A DNA stretch of 64,000 bases from contig JAGTTP010000001.1 in assembly GCA_018223365.1 (NCBI GenBank), positions 1,587,910 through 1,651,909 of the forward strand, given 5' to 3'. Below the pieces are notes generated by a model, which worked only from the letters and a program-made list of their open reading frames with translations, made no database searches and had not been told where the DNA came from. This stretch comes from Clostridiaceae bacterium Marseille-Q4145 (GTDB lineage: Bacteria > Bacillota > Clostridia > Lachnospirales > Lachnospiraceae). A program made the translations under genes and the position numbers. Of this stretch, positions 18,581 to 27,591 are shown one piece after another; position 1 is the first letter of the stretch, and the number at the start of each line of letters is the position of its first letter.

Positions 18581-18876
18581 TCGATGTGTTCCAGTCCCTG
18601 ATTCAAAATGGTAACTACGTGATCATCGGCCAGGGAATAGCAGATGGTCTTTCCGTCCCGGCGGTATTTCACCAGACGATGCTGCTTCAGGATGCGAAGC
18701 TGATGGGAAATAGAACTTGGGGTCATGGACAGCTCTGCAGCAATGTCATTGACGCACAGTTCCTGCTGCCGCAGTACATACAGGATTTTGATACGGGTGG
18801 AATCTCCGAATACTTTGTAAAACTCAGAGAGATCGTAAATCTCTTCCTCTGCGGGAATCATAATAGTATTTGACAT
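18574..18876 (-). CDS. ArsR/SmtB-family metal-responsive repressor
   Basis: 100 residues. Winged helix with the family core YKVFGDSTRIKILYVL and recognition helix TPSSISHQLRILKQ. The last helix reads DDHVVTILNQGLEHIEE, which fits the DxHx10HxxE zinc site (alpha-5 site) of SmtB/CzrA sensors. Family members release DNA on binding Zn, Co or similar. No metal transporter lies next to it. AAGGA lies before ATG 18876, which is preferred to upstream in-frame starts. Confidence 0.9.
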   Translation of the reverse strand: MSNTIMIPAEEEIYDLSEFYKVFGDSTRIKILYVLRQQELCVNDIAAELSMTPSSISHQLRILKQHRLVKYRRDGKTICYSLADDHVVTILNQGLEHIEE

Positions 18877-19016
18877 GGCGTGTCCTTTCTGAAAGAAGGA
18901 AAGCGAATCAGAGATGGCTGCCTGATCCGTTTTCTTTTTTATAGTATAGCAGAACATCTGAATAAAATCAATGACTGTTCATATATTCATAGATAAATAG
19001 AAAGTAAGTTCACGAA

Positions 19017-19058
19017 TTAAACACAGATTAAACACAAGTTAATCAAGTTTTTAACACA
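19017..19058 (+). promoter_or_regulatory. Four 11-nt phased TTAA-type repeats upstream of the export operon
   Basis: TTAAACA at 19017 and 19028, TTAATCA at 19039 and TTTAACA at 19050, all in exact 11-nt steps. A -10-like TATGAT lies at 19068-19073. The pattern is that of OmpR/PhoP-type response-regulator sites and resembles the array before the two-component system at 8.1 kb. Confidence 0.6.
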
Positions 19059-19131
19059 AATTTCCAGTATGATAATTTCGAGAGTAAATGTGGCTTTGAT
19101 AGGGAAAGAGAGCCCAGTGAGGAGGAAATTT

Positions 19132-20913
19132 GTGAACGTACCAAAATTACCGAATGCGGTGCAAAAATTAGGAAGCAAGAAAAAGGTGCTGATTCCGGCA
19201 GTCATTGTACTGGTTCTGGCTGGAGGATTTGGTGTACATGGGTTGAACCGGCATAAGGCGAGAAAGGCCATGGCGGAACAGATGAGCCAGGTGGAAACGA
19301 CGACTGTGACAAAGCAGAATCTGGTGGATTCTATCAGCGTGACCGGAACCGTTAACAGCGCTGATGCAAGAGATGTGTCTGCTATCGCTTCCAATGTGGA
19401 AGTGGAAACTGTTAATTATAAAGTCGGTGATTACGTCAATGAAGGGGATGTAGTGGTCGTTCTGGATAGCTCCGAGCTGGAGCGGAAGCTGAAAGAGGCA
19501 CAGAACAGTCAGGCCCTCAGTGAGTATAATGAGAACAAGTCTATTGAGACAGCTTCTGAGAGTTATACTCAGGCTGTGGAGGATGGTACGGATGATTATA
19601 ACAAAGCGGTAAAAAGTGAATCACAGGCAAAAGAAGATCTGCAGGATGCGGAGGATGATGCAAGCAGTGCAGCCAGTACTCTGAAGAAACGGGAGAAAAG
19701 TCTGAGCGCAGCAAAAGAGGCGTTGAATGCATTGACAGATCCGACAGAAAGCTACACTGCGGCAGCAAACGCACTGGAGAGTGCGAAGAGTACACTGGCA
19801 GATGCACAGGCTGCACTGGCAAAACTGGAGGAGACGGATCCAGGTTATGCAGATGCGAAAGCAGTTGTGGATACCGCACAGCAGGAAACAGATGCCGCTC
19901 AGGCAACCTATGATTCGGTATCAGCAGAAAAAGCCACTTATGATGCCGCTGTGCAGGCAGTAAATGAAGCTCAGGCATCTTATACAGAAGCGCATCAGGC
20001 TTACACCGCGGCAGCCGACGCAGAAGAAAAAGCGTCCGATGCTTACGAAACTGCATCCGACAATCTGACCGATGCGTCTAAGAATAATGACCGCAATATT
20101 TCCAATGCGGCGGATTCCCTGGAAAAGGCGCAGAAACAGAAAGAATATTCCAATGACAGCAGTGCTCAGACGATTGAGGACTATCAGGAACAGATCACAG
20201 CCTGCACGGTAACGGCACCGATCTCCGGAGTCATTACGGCTATGGAAGTAGAGGAAGGGGATACCTATCTGGGAGAAGGAAAGACTCTGTTCAGTATTGC
20301 CAACAGTCAGAATTTTATTGTATCTGCCAGTGTGGATGAGTATGATGTAAGCAGTATCAGCAAAGATATGACAGCGGCAGTTATCGTGGAAGCACTTGGG
20401 GACGATGAACTTCCGGCAAAAGTGTCTTATATTGCACCGACGGCAACGACATCCACATCCGGAAACAGTGCAGGAAGCGCCAGCTATGATCTGGAAATTG
20501 CATTGGATGATGAAAATGCAGATCTGCGTATCGGTATGACAGCCAAGGCAAGTATTGTAAAAGAAGCGGTATATGATGTCCTTACTGTGCCCTATGACTG
20601 TGTGACAACAGACGAAGATGGAAATTCTTCTGTTACGATTGATAAAGATGGAGAAAAGGTTCAGGTACCGGTAACTGTCGGTATGCAGAGTGATTATTAT
20701 GTAGAAATCTCAGGAGATGATATCGAAGAAGGCACTGTGGTATACTACAGTACACCTATGGTAAATAATCCGTCTTCGGGTGACAGCTCCTCTGACAGTT
20801 CTCAGGACGGCGTTATTTTTGATATGGGTGGAGGCAGCATGGGCGGCGGCCCTGGCGGCGGTGGTAATCCCGGCGGCGGTAGAGCGTCTGGCGGCGGCCC
20901 TGGTGGATTTTAG
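19132..20913 (+). CDS. MacA/HlyD-like periplasmic-adaptor-type efflux protein
   Basis: 593 residues. A membrane anchor (~14-33, KKVLIPAVIVLVLAGGFGV) is followed by a lipoyl half (SVTGTVNSADARDVSA), a very long Ala/Glu/Asp-rich coiled coil (~125-340), the second lipoyl half (CTVTAPISGVITAMEVEEGD), beta-barrel domains and a Gly-rich tail (GGGSMGGGPGGGG). With the ABC ATPase and permease downstream it forms a MacAB-like exporter. The start is GTG 19132, which has GGAGG 6 nt upstream. The coiled coil is unusually long and Gly-rich C-terminus is typical of clostridial versions. Confidence 0.9.
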   Translation: MNVPKLPNAVQKLGSKKKVLIPAVIVLVLAGGFGVHGLNRHKARKAMAEQMSQVETTTVTKQNLVDSISVTGTVNSADARDVSAIASNVEVETVNYKVGDYVNEGDVVVVLDSSELERKLKEAQNSQALSEYNENKSIETASESYTQAVEDGTDDYNKAVKSESQAKEDLQDAEDDASSAASTLKKREKSLSAAKEALNALTDPTESYTAAANALESAKSTLADAQAALAKLEETDPGYADAKAVVDTAQQETDAAQATYDSVSAEKATYDAAVQAVNEAQASYTEAHQAYTAAADAEEKASDAYETASDNLTDASKNNDRNISNAADSLEKAQKQKEYSNDSSAQTIEDYQEQITACTVTAPISGVITAMEVEEGDTYLGEGKTLFSIANSQNFIVSASVDEYDVSSISKDMTAAVIVEALGDDELPAKVSYIAPTATTSTSGNSAGSASYDLEIALDDENADLRIGMTAKASIVKEAVYDVLTVPYDCVTTDEDGNSSVTIDKDGEKVQVPVTVGMQSDYYVEISGDDIEEGTVVYYSTPMVNNPSSGDSSSDSSQDGVIFDMGGGSMGGGPGGGGNPGGGRASGGGPGGF

Positions 20914-20927
20914 ACCGGGAGGCAGCT

Positions 20928-21635
20928 ATGGAAGAACAACACAGTATGATTGAATTGCAGGGAATTATTAAAAGATTCTATATCGGGCAGCCCAATGAGC
21001 TGGAAATTCTGCATGGAATTGATCTGAAAGTAAACAGAGGTGAATTTGTCTCTATTGTAGGTTCTTCTGGTTCAGGAAAAACGACCATGATGAATATTAT
21101 CGGTATTCTGGACCGGCCTACGGAAGGGGAATATATGCTGGACGGAGTGGATGTAGCCCATGCAAAGGACCGGGATCTGTCCATGATCCGGAATAAAAAG
21201 ATCGGATTCGTTTTTCAGACTTACAATCTAATCAGCCGGACCAGTGCCCTGAAAAATGTAGAACTGCCCATGCTCTATGCAGGACTCGGCAAAAAGGAGC
21301 GTACAGAACGGGCAAAGGAACTTTTAAATATGGTAGGAATGGGAGAACGTATGACCCATACGCCGGATGAACTTTCTGGTGGACAAAAGCAGCGTGTAGC
21401 GATTGCAAGAGCTATGGCCAATAATCCGTCCATCATTCTGGCTGATGAGCCTACTGGAGCGTTAGATTCCAAGACCGGCCGGATGATCATGGATATTTTC
21501 CATCGGCTCAATGAAGAACAAGGGAAAACCATTGTGCTTATCACCCACTCTCAGGAGCTGGCGGAGGAAACTACAAGAATCGTGACATTAAAAGATGGTA
21601 TGATTATCGGTGAAAGGAGAGGAAACGGATGTTAA
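20928..21635 (+). CDS. MacB/LolD-type ABC transporter ATP-binding protein
   Basis: 235 residues. Walker A GSSGSGKTT near 45-53, Q-loop FVFQTYNL, signature LSGGQKQR, Walker B IILADEPTGALD and switch His in LITHSQ. Energises the adaptor/permease pair for export of a peptide, antibiotic or lipoprotein-type substrate. GGGAGG precedes the ATG. The 3' end overlaps the permease gene by 7 nt, indicating coupled translation. Confidence 0.95.
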   Translation: MEEQHSMIELQGIIKRFYIGQPNELEILHGIDLKVNRGEFVSIVGSSGSGKTTMMNIIGILDRPTEGEYMLDGVDVAHAKDRDLSMIRNKKIGFVFQTYNLISRTSALKNVELPMLYAGLGKKERTERAKELLNMVGMGERMTHTPDELSGGQKQRVAIARAMANNPSIILADEPTGALDSKTGRMIMDIFHRLNEEQGKTIVLITHSQELAEETTRIVTLKDGMIIGERRGNGC

Positions 21636-22921
21636 TAGGTGAAAATATACTGCTGGCATTGAACGGTCTTCGTGCCAACAAAATGCGTTCTCTTCTGACC
21701 ATGTTGGGTATTATCATCGGCATCGCATCGGTCATTGCCATCATGACACTGGGAGATTCCATCAGCAGTTCCGTTACGGACTCTATGGCATCCATGGGTG
21801 CCAACAACATCACCGTGGGTGTATCTCAGAAAAGTACGTCACAGGAGACGACATCCAGCGGAATGACTTTTTCCATGGGCCCCAGATTCACGAAGATGAC
21901 CGAGGATGATTATATCTCAGATGAGATGCTGGATAGTCTGGAAGAACGATATGGAGATTCTATCCAGGGATTTTCGCTTACGGAATCTGTGGGCAGTGGA
22001 ACTGCACAGCTTGGCAGTCTGTATGCTTATGTAAATGCAACGGGAGTGAATGAGGCAAATCTGGAGAATACAGATCTGACACTTCTGGCAGGAAGAACGC
22101 TGACAGAGCGTGATCAGATAGAAGCGAAAAAAGTATGTCTGGTATCCGATTATCTGGTTAACAACCTTTTTAATGGAAATAATATGGCTGCAGTAGGACA
22201 GACGGTGAATGTACTGTTCAATAGCAGGTATTATACCTATACCATTGTCGGTGTCTATAAATACGAAGAATCTGATATGGAATTTTCCAGCAGTTCGGAG
22301 GAAGACACGGAGACAACTCTCTATCTGCCTTTACAGACAGCAAAAAATCAGACCCATAATATCAATGGCTACAGCCAGTTTACCATTCTGACGGCATCAG
22401 GCGTGAGCGCCACCAGTTTTTGCGATACGGTGGAGAATTACATGAATGAGCGTTACTATCAGGATAATGAAAGCTTTGAGATCAGTGCCATGAGCATGGA
22501 ATCTATCGTGGAGAGCATGACTTCCATGCTGTCTACCATTTCGTTGGCCATTGCAGCCATCGGCGGCATTTCCCTTTTGGTAGGCGGTATCGGCGTTATG
22601 AATATTATGCTGGTATCTATCACGGAACGTACCAGAGAAATCGGCACCAGAAAAGCACTGGGAGCAACCAATGGCTCCATCCGTCTTCAGTTCATCACTG
22701 AATCTATCGTGATCTGTATCGTGGGCGGTATGCTTGGAATGATTCTCGGAATGATCATAGCGACAGTGGCCACTAATATGATGGGATATGCGGTCAGTCC
22801 GTCCGTTACGGGAATTGTGGTATCTGTAAGCTTCTCCATTTTGATCGGTGTTTTCTTCGGCTATTATCCAGCGAATAAAGCAGCCAAATTAAATCCGATC
22901 GAGGCACTCAGATACGAATAG
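21629..22921 (+). CDS. MacB/FtsX-type ABC transporter permease
   Basis: 430 residues. One N-terminal TM helix (MLGIIIGIASVIAIMTLGDS, ~25-45) with the MacB_PCD start motif NKMRSLLTMLGIIIG, a large extracytoplasmic domain (~45-300) and three C-terminal TM helices around GGISLLVGGIGVMNIMLVS, ending in NPIEALRYE. This is the four-TM MacB topology with the nucleotide-binding domain on a separate protein. It couples ATP hydrolysis to mechanical export through the adaptor. Confidence 0.94.
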   Translation: MLIGENILLALNGLRANKMRSLLTMLGIIIGIASVIAIMTLGDSISSSVTDSMASMGANNITVGVSQKSTSQETTSSGMTFSMGPRFTKMTEDDYISDEMLDSLEERYGDSIQGFSLTESVGSGTAQLGSLYAYVNATGVNEANLENTDLTLLAGRTLTERDQIEAKKVCLVSDYLVNNLFNGNNMAAVGQTVNVLFNSRYYTYTIVGVYKYEESDMEFSSSSEEDTETTLYLPLQTAKNQTHNINGYSQFTILTASGVSATSFCDTVENYMNERYYQDNESFEISAMSMESIVESMTSMLSTISLAIAAIGGISLLVGGIGVMNIMLVSITERTREIGTRKALGATNGSIRLQFITESIVICIVGGMLGMILGMIIATVATNMMGYAVSPSVTGIVVSVSFSILIGVFFGYYPANKAAKLNPIEALRYE

Positions 22922-22998
22922 GAAACTGTTTCCAGACCGGAGAAGGCGGTTGAAAAACGACAGGTGCTGTGCTATGCTGTATGAGGAGGATTTTACAT

Positions 22999-24192
22999 AT
23001 GAACCGTAAAAGATTATGCAGTATGGTGCTGGCACTGGCTATTGTGGTAACGGGAATTCCGGTCTCTGCCACCAGCATCAAGAATATACAGAGTGAGAAA
23101 GCAAAAAACGAAAGTGAACTGAAAAATATTCAGTCCAAGATCAGCGGTATTGAAAGCCAGAAGAGCGCATTGAGCAGCGAAGTCAGCAGTTTGAATGATG
23201 ACCTGACAGATACGCTTTTGAATATTGAAGTGTTGGAAAGCGATCTGGCCGACAAAGAAGCGGAGATTGAGCAGGCCGAGAAGGATTATGAGGCAGCAAA
23301 AGCGACTGAGGAGCAGCAGTATGATTCTATGAAGAAACGAATCCAGTACCTGTATGAGACAGGACAGGAGAGTTACCTGGAGATGCTGCTCACATCTGAC
23401 AGCGTGGCAGATTTGGTAAATAAGGTAGATTATGCAGAAGAGCTGCAGGAATATGACCGGAGGCTCCTGGATGAGTATAAAGCAGCCAAGCAGGCAGTGA
23501 TTGATCTGCAGGCACAGCTGGAAGAAGAAAAACAGGAACTCCTGGAGATGGAAGAACAGCTGAAACAGGAAAAGGCAAATCTGGAGAGTGTGATTGCACA
23601 GAAGAAGAGTCAGATTGCCGATTTTGACAGCCAGTTAAGTGCAGCCAAAGCGAAGGTCAGTGAATATCAGAAGAAGATCAAGGAGCAGAATGCTCAGATC
23701 AAACAGCTTCAGAAGGAAGAAGAAGCAAAGCGAAAAGCGGCAGCAGCGCAGAGCAGCACTTCTTCTGCCGGAAGCAGCACGGCTTCTTCCGGCAGTACGT
23801 CGGGATATTCTTCTAAGAGTTCCGGTAAGACAGCAACGGTATCAGGAGGAGGCGGTGGTTCTTCCATCGCATCCACAGGACTCCGTTATGTCGGCAATCC
23901 TTATGTATATGGAGGAAACAGCCTGACCAACGGAACGGACTGTTCCGGTTTTGTCCATCTGATCTATGCGGCATGTGGTATTTCCACACCCCGTGATTCC
24001 AACTCCCTGGCAGGAGGCGGACGTGCAGTCAGCGAGTCGGAGATGCTCCCGGGGGATGTGGTCTGTTATTACGGTCATGTGGGTATTTATATCGGTAACG
24101 GACAGATTGTGCATGCAAGCACACCGAGCAGTGGTATTAAAGTAAGCAATATGTATTACCGTAGTATACGCTGTGTCAGAAGATACTGGTAA
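22999..24192 (+). CDS. Secreted coiled-coil NlpC/P60 peptidoglycan endopeptidase
   Basis: 397 residues. Signal peptide at 1-25 (ending PVSATS), a PcsB/CwlO-type coiled coil at ~25-250 with repeated Glu/Gln/Lys heptads, a Ser/Gly-rich linker, then an NlpC/P60 domain with the catalytic Cys in GTDCSGFVH, His in GHVGIYIG and a third polar residue (VHAS). It would cut stem peptides in cell-wall growth. Such proteins are activated by FtsEX; here the neighbour is a MacB-like ABC exporter instead. AGGAGG lies before ATG 22999. Confidence 0.93.
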   Translation: MNRKRLCSMVLALAIVVTGIPVSATSIKNIQSEKAKNESELKNIQSKISGIESQKSALSSEVSSLNDDLTDTLLNIEVLESDLADKEAEIEQAEKDYEAAKATEEQQYDSMKKRIQYLYETGQESYLEMLLTSDSVADLVNKVDYAEELQEYDRRLLDEYKAAKQAVIDLQAQLEEEKQELLEMEEQLKQEKANLESVIAQKKSQIADFDSQLSAAKAKVSEYQKKIKEQNAQIKQLQKEEEAKRKAAAAQSSTSSAGSSTASSGSTSGYSSKSSGKTATVSGGGGGSSIASTGLRYVGNPYVYGGNSLTNGTDCSGFVHLIYAACGISTPRDSNSLAGGGRAVSESEMLPGDVVCYYGHVGIYIGNGQIVHASTPSSGIKVSNMYYRSIRCVRRYW

Positions 24193-24213
24193 TGAAAAAA
24201 TTGAAAAAATGAA

Positions 24214-24242
24214 TTGACAAATCATAGTTGAAAGATTATCAT
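24214..24242 (+). promoter_or_regulatory. livJ promoter
   Basis: TTGACA (24214-24219), 17-nt spacer, TATCAT (24237-24242). The predicted start falls inside the following hairpin. Confidence 0.65.
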
Positions 24243-24244
24243 GA

Positions 24245-24280
24245 TAACCGATACAGAAATTCATGTATCGGTTATTTTTT
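24245..24280 (+). terminator. Hairpin with T tract just after the livJ -10 box
   Basis: TAACCGATAC / GTATCGGTTA with a 10-nt loop and six Ts. It can terminate readthrough from the upstream hydrolase gene. Transcripts from the livJ promoter would begin inside its left arm and so form a weaker hairpin. Confidence 0.7.
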
Positions 24281-24301
24281 CATTTTGAGGAGGAAACAAT
24301 T

Positions 24302-25495
24302 ATGAAAAAGTTAGTAAGTCTTGCTTTGGCAGCAGTTCTTGCACTTTCTGTTGTTGCCTGTGGCAGCAGTGATACTGCAGCATCCACAACAGAGTCCACT
24401 TCTGAAAGCTCTGATGCGGCTGCATCTGCAGACGGAGCCTTCAAGATCGGCGGAATCGGACCGATCACCGGTGGAGCAGCAATTTATGGCCAGGCTGTTA
24501 TGAATGCAGCTCAGATGGCAACGGATGAGATTAACGCAGCAGGCGGAATCAACGGATATCAGGTAGACTTCCGTTTTGAGGATGACGAGCATGATGCAGA
24601 GAAGTCTGTCAATGCTTATAACACTTTGAAAGACTGGGGTATGCAGATGCTTATGGGTACTGTAACCTCTACACCGTGTACTGCAGTTGTAGCAAAGACT
24701 GCAGAGGATAATATGTTCCAGCTGACCCCTTCAGGATCTGCTGTAGAGAGTATTGCACAGCCGAATGCTTTCCGTGTATGCTTCTCTGATCCGAACCAGG
24801 GTCTTGCATCTGCACAGTACATTGGAGAAAATCACCTGGCAACCAAAGTTGCTGTTATTTACAACAGTTCTGATGTATATTCCAGCGGTATTTATCAGAA
24901 GTTTGCTGAGGAAGCTCCGAATCAGGGTATTGAAGTAGTATCCGCTGAGGCATTTACTGAAGACAGCAAAACTGATTTCTCCGTACAGCTTCAGAAAGCA
25001 AAAGAAGCAGGCGCTGAGCTGGTATTCCTTCCGATCTATTATACCGAGGCTTCCATTATCCTGACTCAGGCAAACAGCATGGGTTATGCACCGATGTTCT
25101 TCGGATGCGATGGTCTCGACGGTATTCTTGGTGTTGAGAACTTTGATACTTCTCTTACAGAGGATGTTATGCTTCTGACTCCGTTCGTAGCTGATGCACA
25201 GGACGAGAAGACACAGGCATTTGTATCTGCTTACGAAGAGAAATTCGGTGAGACTCCGAACCAGTTCGCAGCAGATACATATGACGCAATGTACATCATC
25301 AAAACTGCAGCTGAGAAGGCTGGTGTGACTCCGGATATGAGTGCATCTGATATCTGCGAGGCAATGAAGACTGCTATGACAGAGATTACTTTCGATGGTC
25401 TGACCGGCGAAGGAATGACCTGGGATGCTGATGGTGAGCCTACCAAAGCTCCGAAGGCAATGAAGATCGTAGATGGTGCTTACACCGCTATGTAA
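24302..25495 (+). CDS. livJ: Branched-chain amino-acid ABC transporter substrate-binding lipoprotein
   Basis: 397 residues. Lipoprotein signal with lipobox VVAC (Cys near 20), a Ser/Thr/Ala-rich tether, then a type I periplasmic-binding fold (FKIGGIGPITGGAAIYGQAV, INAAGGINGYQV, DEHDAEKSVNAYNTL). It captures Leu/Ile/Val or related amino acids outside the membrane for LivHM. Strong GAGGAGG 9 nt before ATG 24302. First gene of a complete livJHMGF operon; a terminator-like hairpin separates it from livH. Confidence 0.93.
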   Translation: MKKLVSLALAAVLALSVVACGSSDTAASTTESTSESSDAAASADGAFKIGGIGPITGGAAIYGQAVMNAAQMATDEINAAGGINGYQVDFRFEDDEHDAEKSVNAYNTLKDWGMQMLMGTVTSTPCTAVVAKTAEDNMFQLTPSGSAVESIAQPNAFRVCFSDPNQGLASAQYIGENHLATKVAVIYNSSDVYSSGIYQKFAEEAPNQGIEVVSAEAFTEDSKTDFSVQLQKAKEAGAELVFLPIYYTEASIILTQANSMGYAPMFFGCDGLDGILGVENFDTSLTEDVMLLTPFVADAQDEKTQAFVSAYEEKFGETPNQFAADTYDAMYIIKTAAEKAGVTPDMSASDICEAMKTAMTEITFDGLTGEGMTWDADGEPTKAPKAMKIVDGAYTAM

Positions 25496-25535
25496 TTAGA
25501 ACTACACGATAGTTCCGGCCAAGAGCCGATTGGAA

Positions 25536-25572
25536 CAGAGACGTTCTGATAAAGGGCGTCTCTGTATTTTTT
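25536..25572 (+). terminator. Intercistronic partial terminator between livJ and livH
   Basis: CAGAGACG (25536-25543) / CGTCTCTG (25557-25564) with a 13-nt loop, then TATTTTTT. Likely lowers expression of the membrane genes relative to the binding protein. Confidence 0.75.
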
Positions 25573-25621
25573 ACAGTCAGGTTTATCCACTGTAAACACA
25601 ATAACGATTAAGAGGAGTTGA

Positions 25622-26509
25622 ATGAGTATGAGTTTTGTATCCTACATATTAAATGGCATCAGCCTTGGCAGTGTGTATGCGATCATTGCACTGGGATATA
25701 CGATGGTATACGGTATTGCCAAGATGCTGAACTTCGCTCATGGTGATATCATCATGGTAGGAAGCTATGTGGCATTTATAGCCATTAACAGCATGGGGCT
25801 TCCGGTTCCGGTATCTATCCTGCTTTCCGTTGTAGTCTGCACGGTGCTTGGTATGGTAATTGAGAGGGTGGCATATAAACCACTTCGTCATGCCTCCAAA
25901 CTGGCAGTACTGATTACAGCAATCGGTGCCAGCTACTTTCTCCAGAATGTAGCACTTCTTATTTTTGGTGCAAACACAAAATCTTTCACTTCCATCGTAG
26001 GAAATGGTTCTGTTCAACTGGCAGGAGGAGCACTTTCGGTTACTATGGTGACGATTGTTACGGTGATTGCCTGCGTCGTGATCATGATCGGCTTGATGGC
26101 ATTTATGAAATATTCCAAAGCAGGTCATGCAATGCTGGCAGTATCTGAGGATGACGGCGCTGCACAGCTGATGGGTATCAATGTCAATGCGACGATTGCA
26201 CTGACCTTTGCCATTGGTTCCGGACTGGCAGCCATTGCAGGCGTTCTGCTCTGTTCGGCCTATCCGTCTCTTACTCCCTATACTGGTTCCATGCCTGGTA
26301 TCAAAGCATTCGTAGCAGCAGTATTTGGTGGTATCGGATCTATTCCGGGAGCATTTATCGGCGGTATTCTTCTGGGAGTCATTGAGATCCTTGGAAAAGC
26401 TTATATTTCTTCACAGCTGGCAGATGCCATCGTATTTGCTGTGCTGATTGTAGTACTGGTAGTAAAGCCGACAGGACTTCTTGGAAAACAGATCCAGGAA
26501 AAGGTATAA
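25622..26509 (+). CDS. livH: Branched-chain amino-acid ABC transporter permease LivH
   Basis: 295 residues, about eight TM helices. The start NGISLGSVYAIIALGYTMVYG and LNFAHGD are LivH hallmarks; the EAA-like loop is near VSEDDGAAQLMGIN. It forms the channel with LivM. Two ATGs are possible: 25622 is 4 nt and 25628 is 10 nt from AGGAG, so the exact start is undecided by two codons. Confidence 0.94.
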   Translation: MSMSFVSYILNGISLGSVYAIIALGYTMVYGIAKMLNFAHGDIIMVGSYVAFIAINSMGLPVPVSILLSVVVCTVLGMVIERVAYKPLRHASKLAVLITAIGASYFLQNVALLIFGANTKSFTSIVGNGSVQLAGGALSVTMVTIVTVIACVVIMIGLMAFMKYSKAGHAMLAVSEDDGAAQLMGINVNATIALTFAIGSGLAAIAGVLLCSAYPSLTPYTGSMPGIKAFVAAVFGGIGSIPGAFIGGILLGVIEILGKAYISSQLADAIVFAVLIVVLVVKPTGLLGKQIQEKV

Positions 26510-26524
26510 AGGAGGCTGCGGAAC

Positions 26525-27589
26525 ATGAAGAATTTATCAAAGAATACAAAGAGCAGTCTGACAACCTATGGAATGGTTGTTGCAGCTTATATCATATGTG
26601 AACTTTTCCTTCGGACCGGTCATATGACCAGTCTTCTGAAAGGACTTTTAGTACCACTTTGCGTCTATGCAATTCTGGCCGTGTCCCTGAACCTGACGGT
26701 TGGTGTCTTAGGAGAGTTAAGCCTTGGCCATGCGGGATTCATGTGTGTGGGCGCGTTTACCAGCGCGGTATTTTCCAAATGTGTCATGAATACGGTTACG
26801 GTTCCGACGGTGCGTTTCCTTCTGGCACTGCTGGTAGGAGTTGTCTGTGCAGGTATCTGTGGTGTACTGATTGGTATTCCGGTACTTCGCCTGAGAGGAG
26901 ATTATCTGGCCATCGTAACCCTGGCATTTGGTGAAATCATTAAGAACCTGGTCAATGTTATTTATCTTGGAAAAGACAGTGCAGGATTCCACTTCTCCAT
27001 GAAGGATATTATGTCCCTGAATATGGAAGCAGATGGTGACGTGATCATCAAGGGAGCGCAGGGAATTACCGGTGCGCCGACGGATTCCAACTTTACCATT
27101 GGTATTATTCTTCTGCTGATCACTCTGTTTGTAGTTATGAATCTGGTAAATTCCAGATCCGGACGCGCCATCATGGCCATTCGTGACAATCGTATCGCAG
27201 CAGAATCCATCGGTATCAATATTACAAAATACAAAATTCTTGCATTCAGTATTTCCGCAGCTCTGGCCGGAGCCGCAGGTGTGCTGTATGCCCATAATCT
27301 GTCTACTTTGACAGCTTTGCCGAAGAACTTCGGTTACAACATGTCCATCACCATCCTGGTATTCGTCGTACTGGGAGGTATCGGAAATATCCGCGGATCT
27401 GTGATCGCAGCCGTTGTTCTGACACTGCTTCCGGAACTCTTACGTTTCTTAAGTGACTACCGTATGCTGATCTATGCAGTTGTCCTGATTGTAACCATGA
27501 TTCTGGTATGGAGTCCGGGCGGTATTGCATTCAGAGAGCGTCTGGAGAACATGAATCCGTTTCGTAAAAAAGAAAAGGAGGTACAGTAG
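26525..27589 (+). CDS. livM: Branched-chain amino-acid ABC transporter permease LivM
   Basis: 354 residues, about nine or ten TM helices. Typical LivM features are LSLGHAGFMCVGAFTSA near 66, LRLRGDYLAIVTLAFGEI near 122 and the coupling segment AIRDNRIAAESIGIN near 220. Pairs with LivH. The stop overlaps the livG start region. Confidence 0.94.
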   Translation: MKNLSKNTKSSLTTYGMVVAAYIICELFLRTGHMTSLLKGLLVPLCVYAILAVSLNLTVGVLGELSLGHAGFMCVGAFTSAVFSKCVMNTVTVPTVRFLLALLVGVVCAGICGVLIGIPVLRLRGDYLAIVTLAFGEIIKNLVNVIYLGKDSAGFHFSMKDIMSLNMEADGDVIIKGAQGITGAPTDSNFTIGIILLLITLFVVMNLVNSRSGRAIMAIRDNRIAAESIGINITKYKILAFSISAALAGAAGVLYAHNLSTLTALPKNFGYNMSITILVFVVLGGIGNIRGSVIAAVVLTLLPELLRFLSDYRMLIYAVVLIVTMILVWSPGGIAFRERLENMNPFRKKEKEVQ

Positions 27590-27591
27590 TG

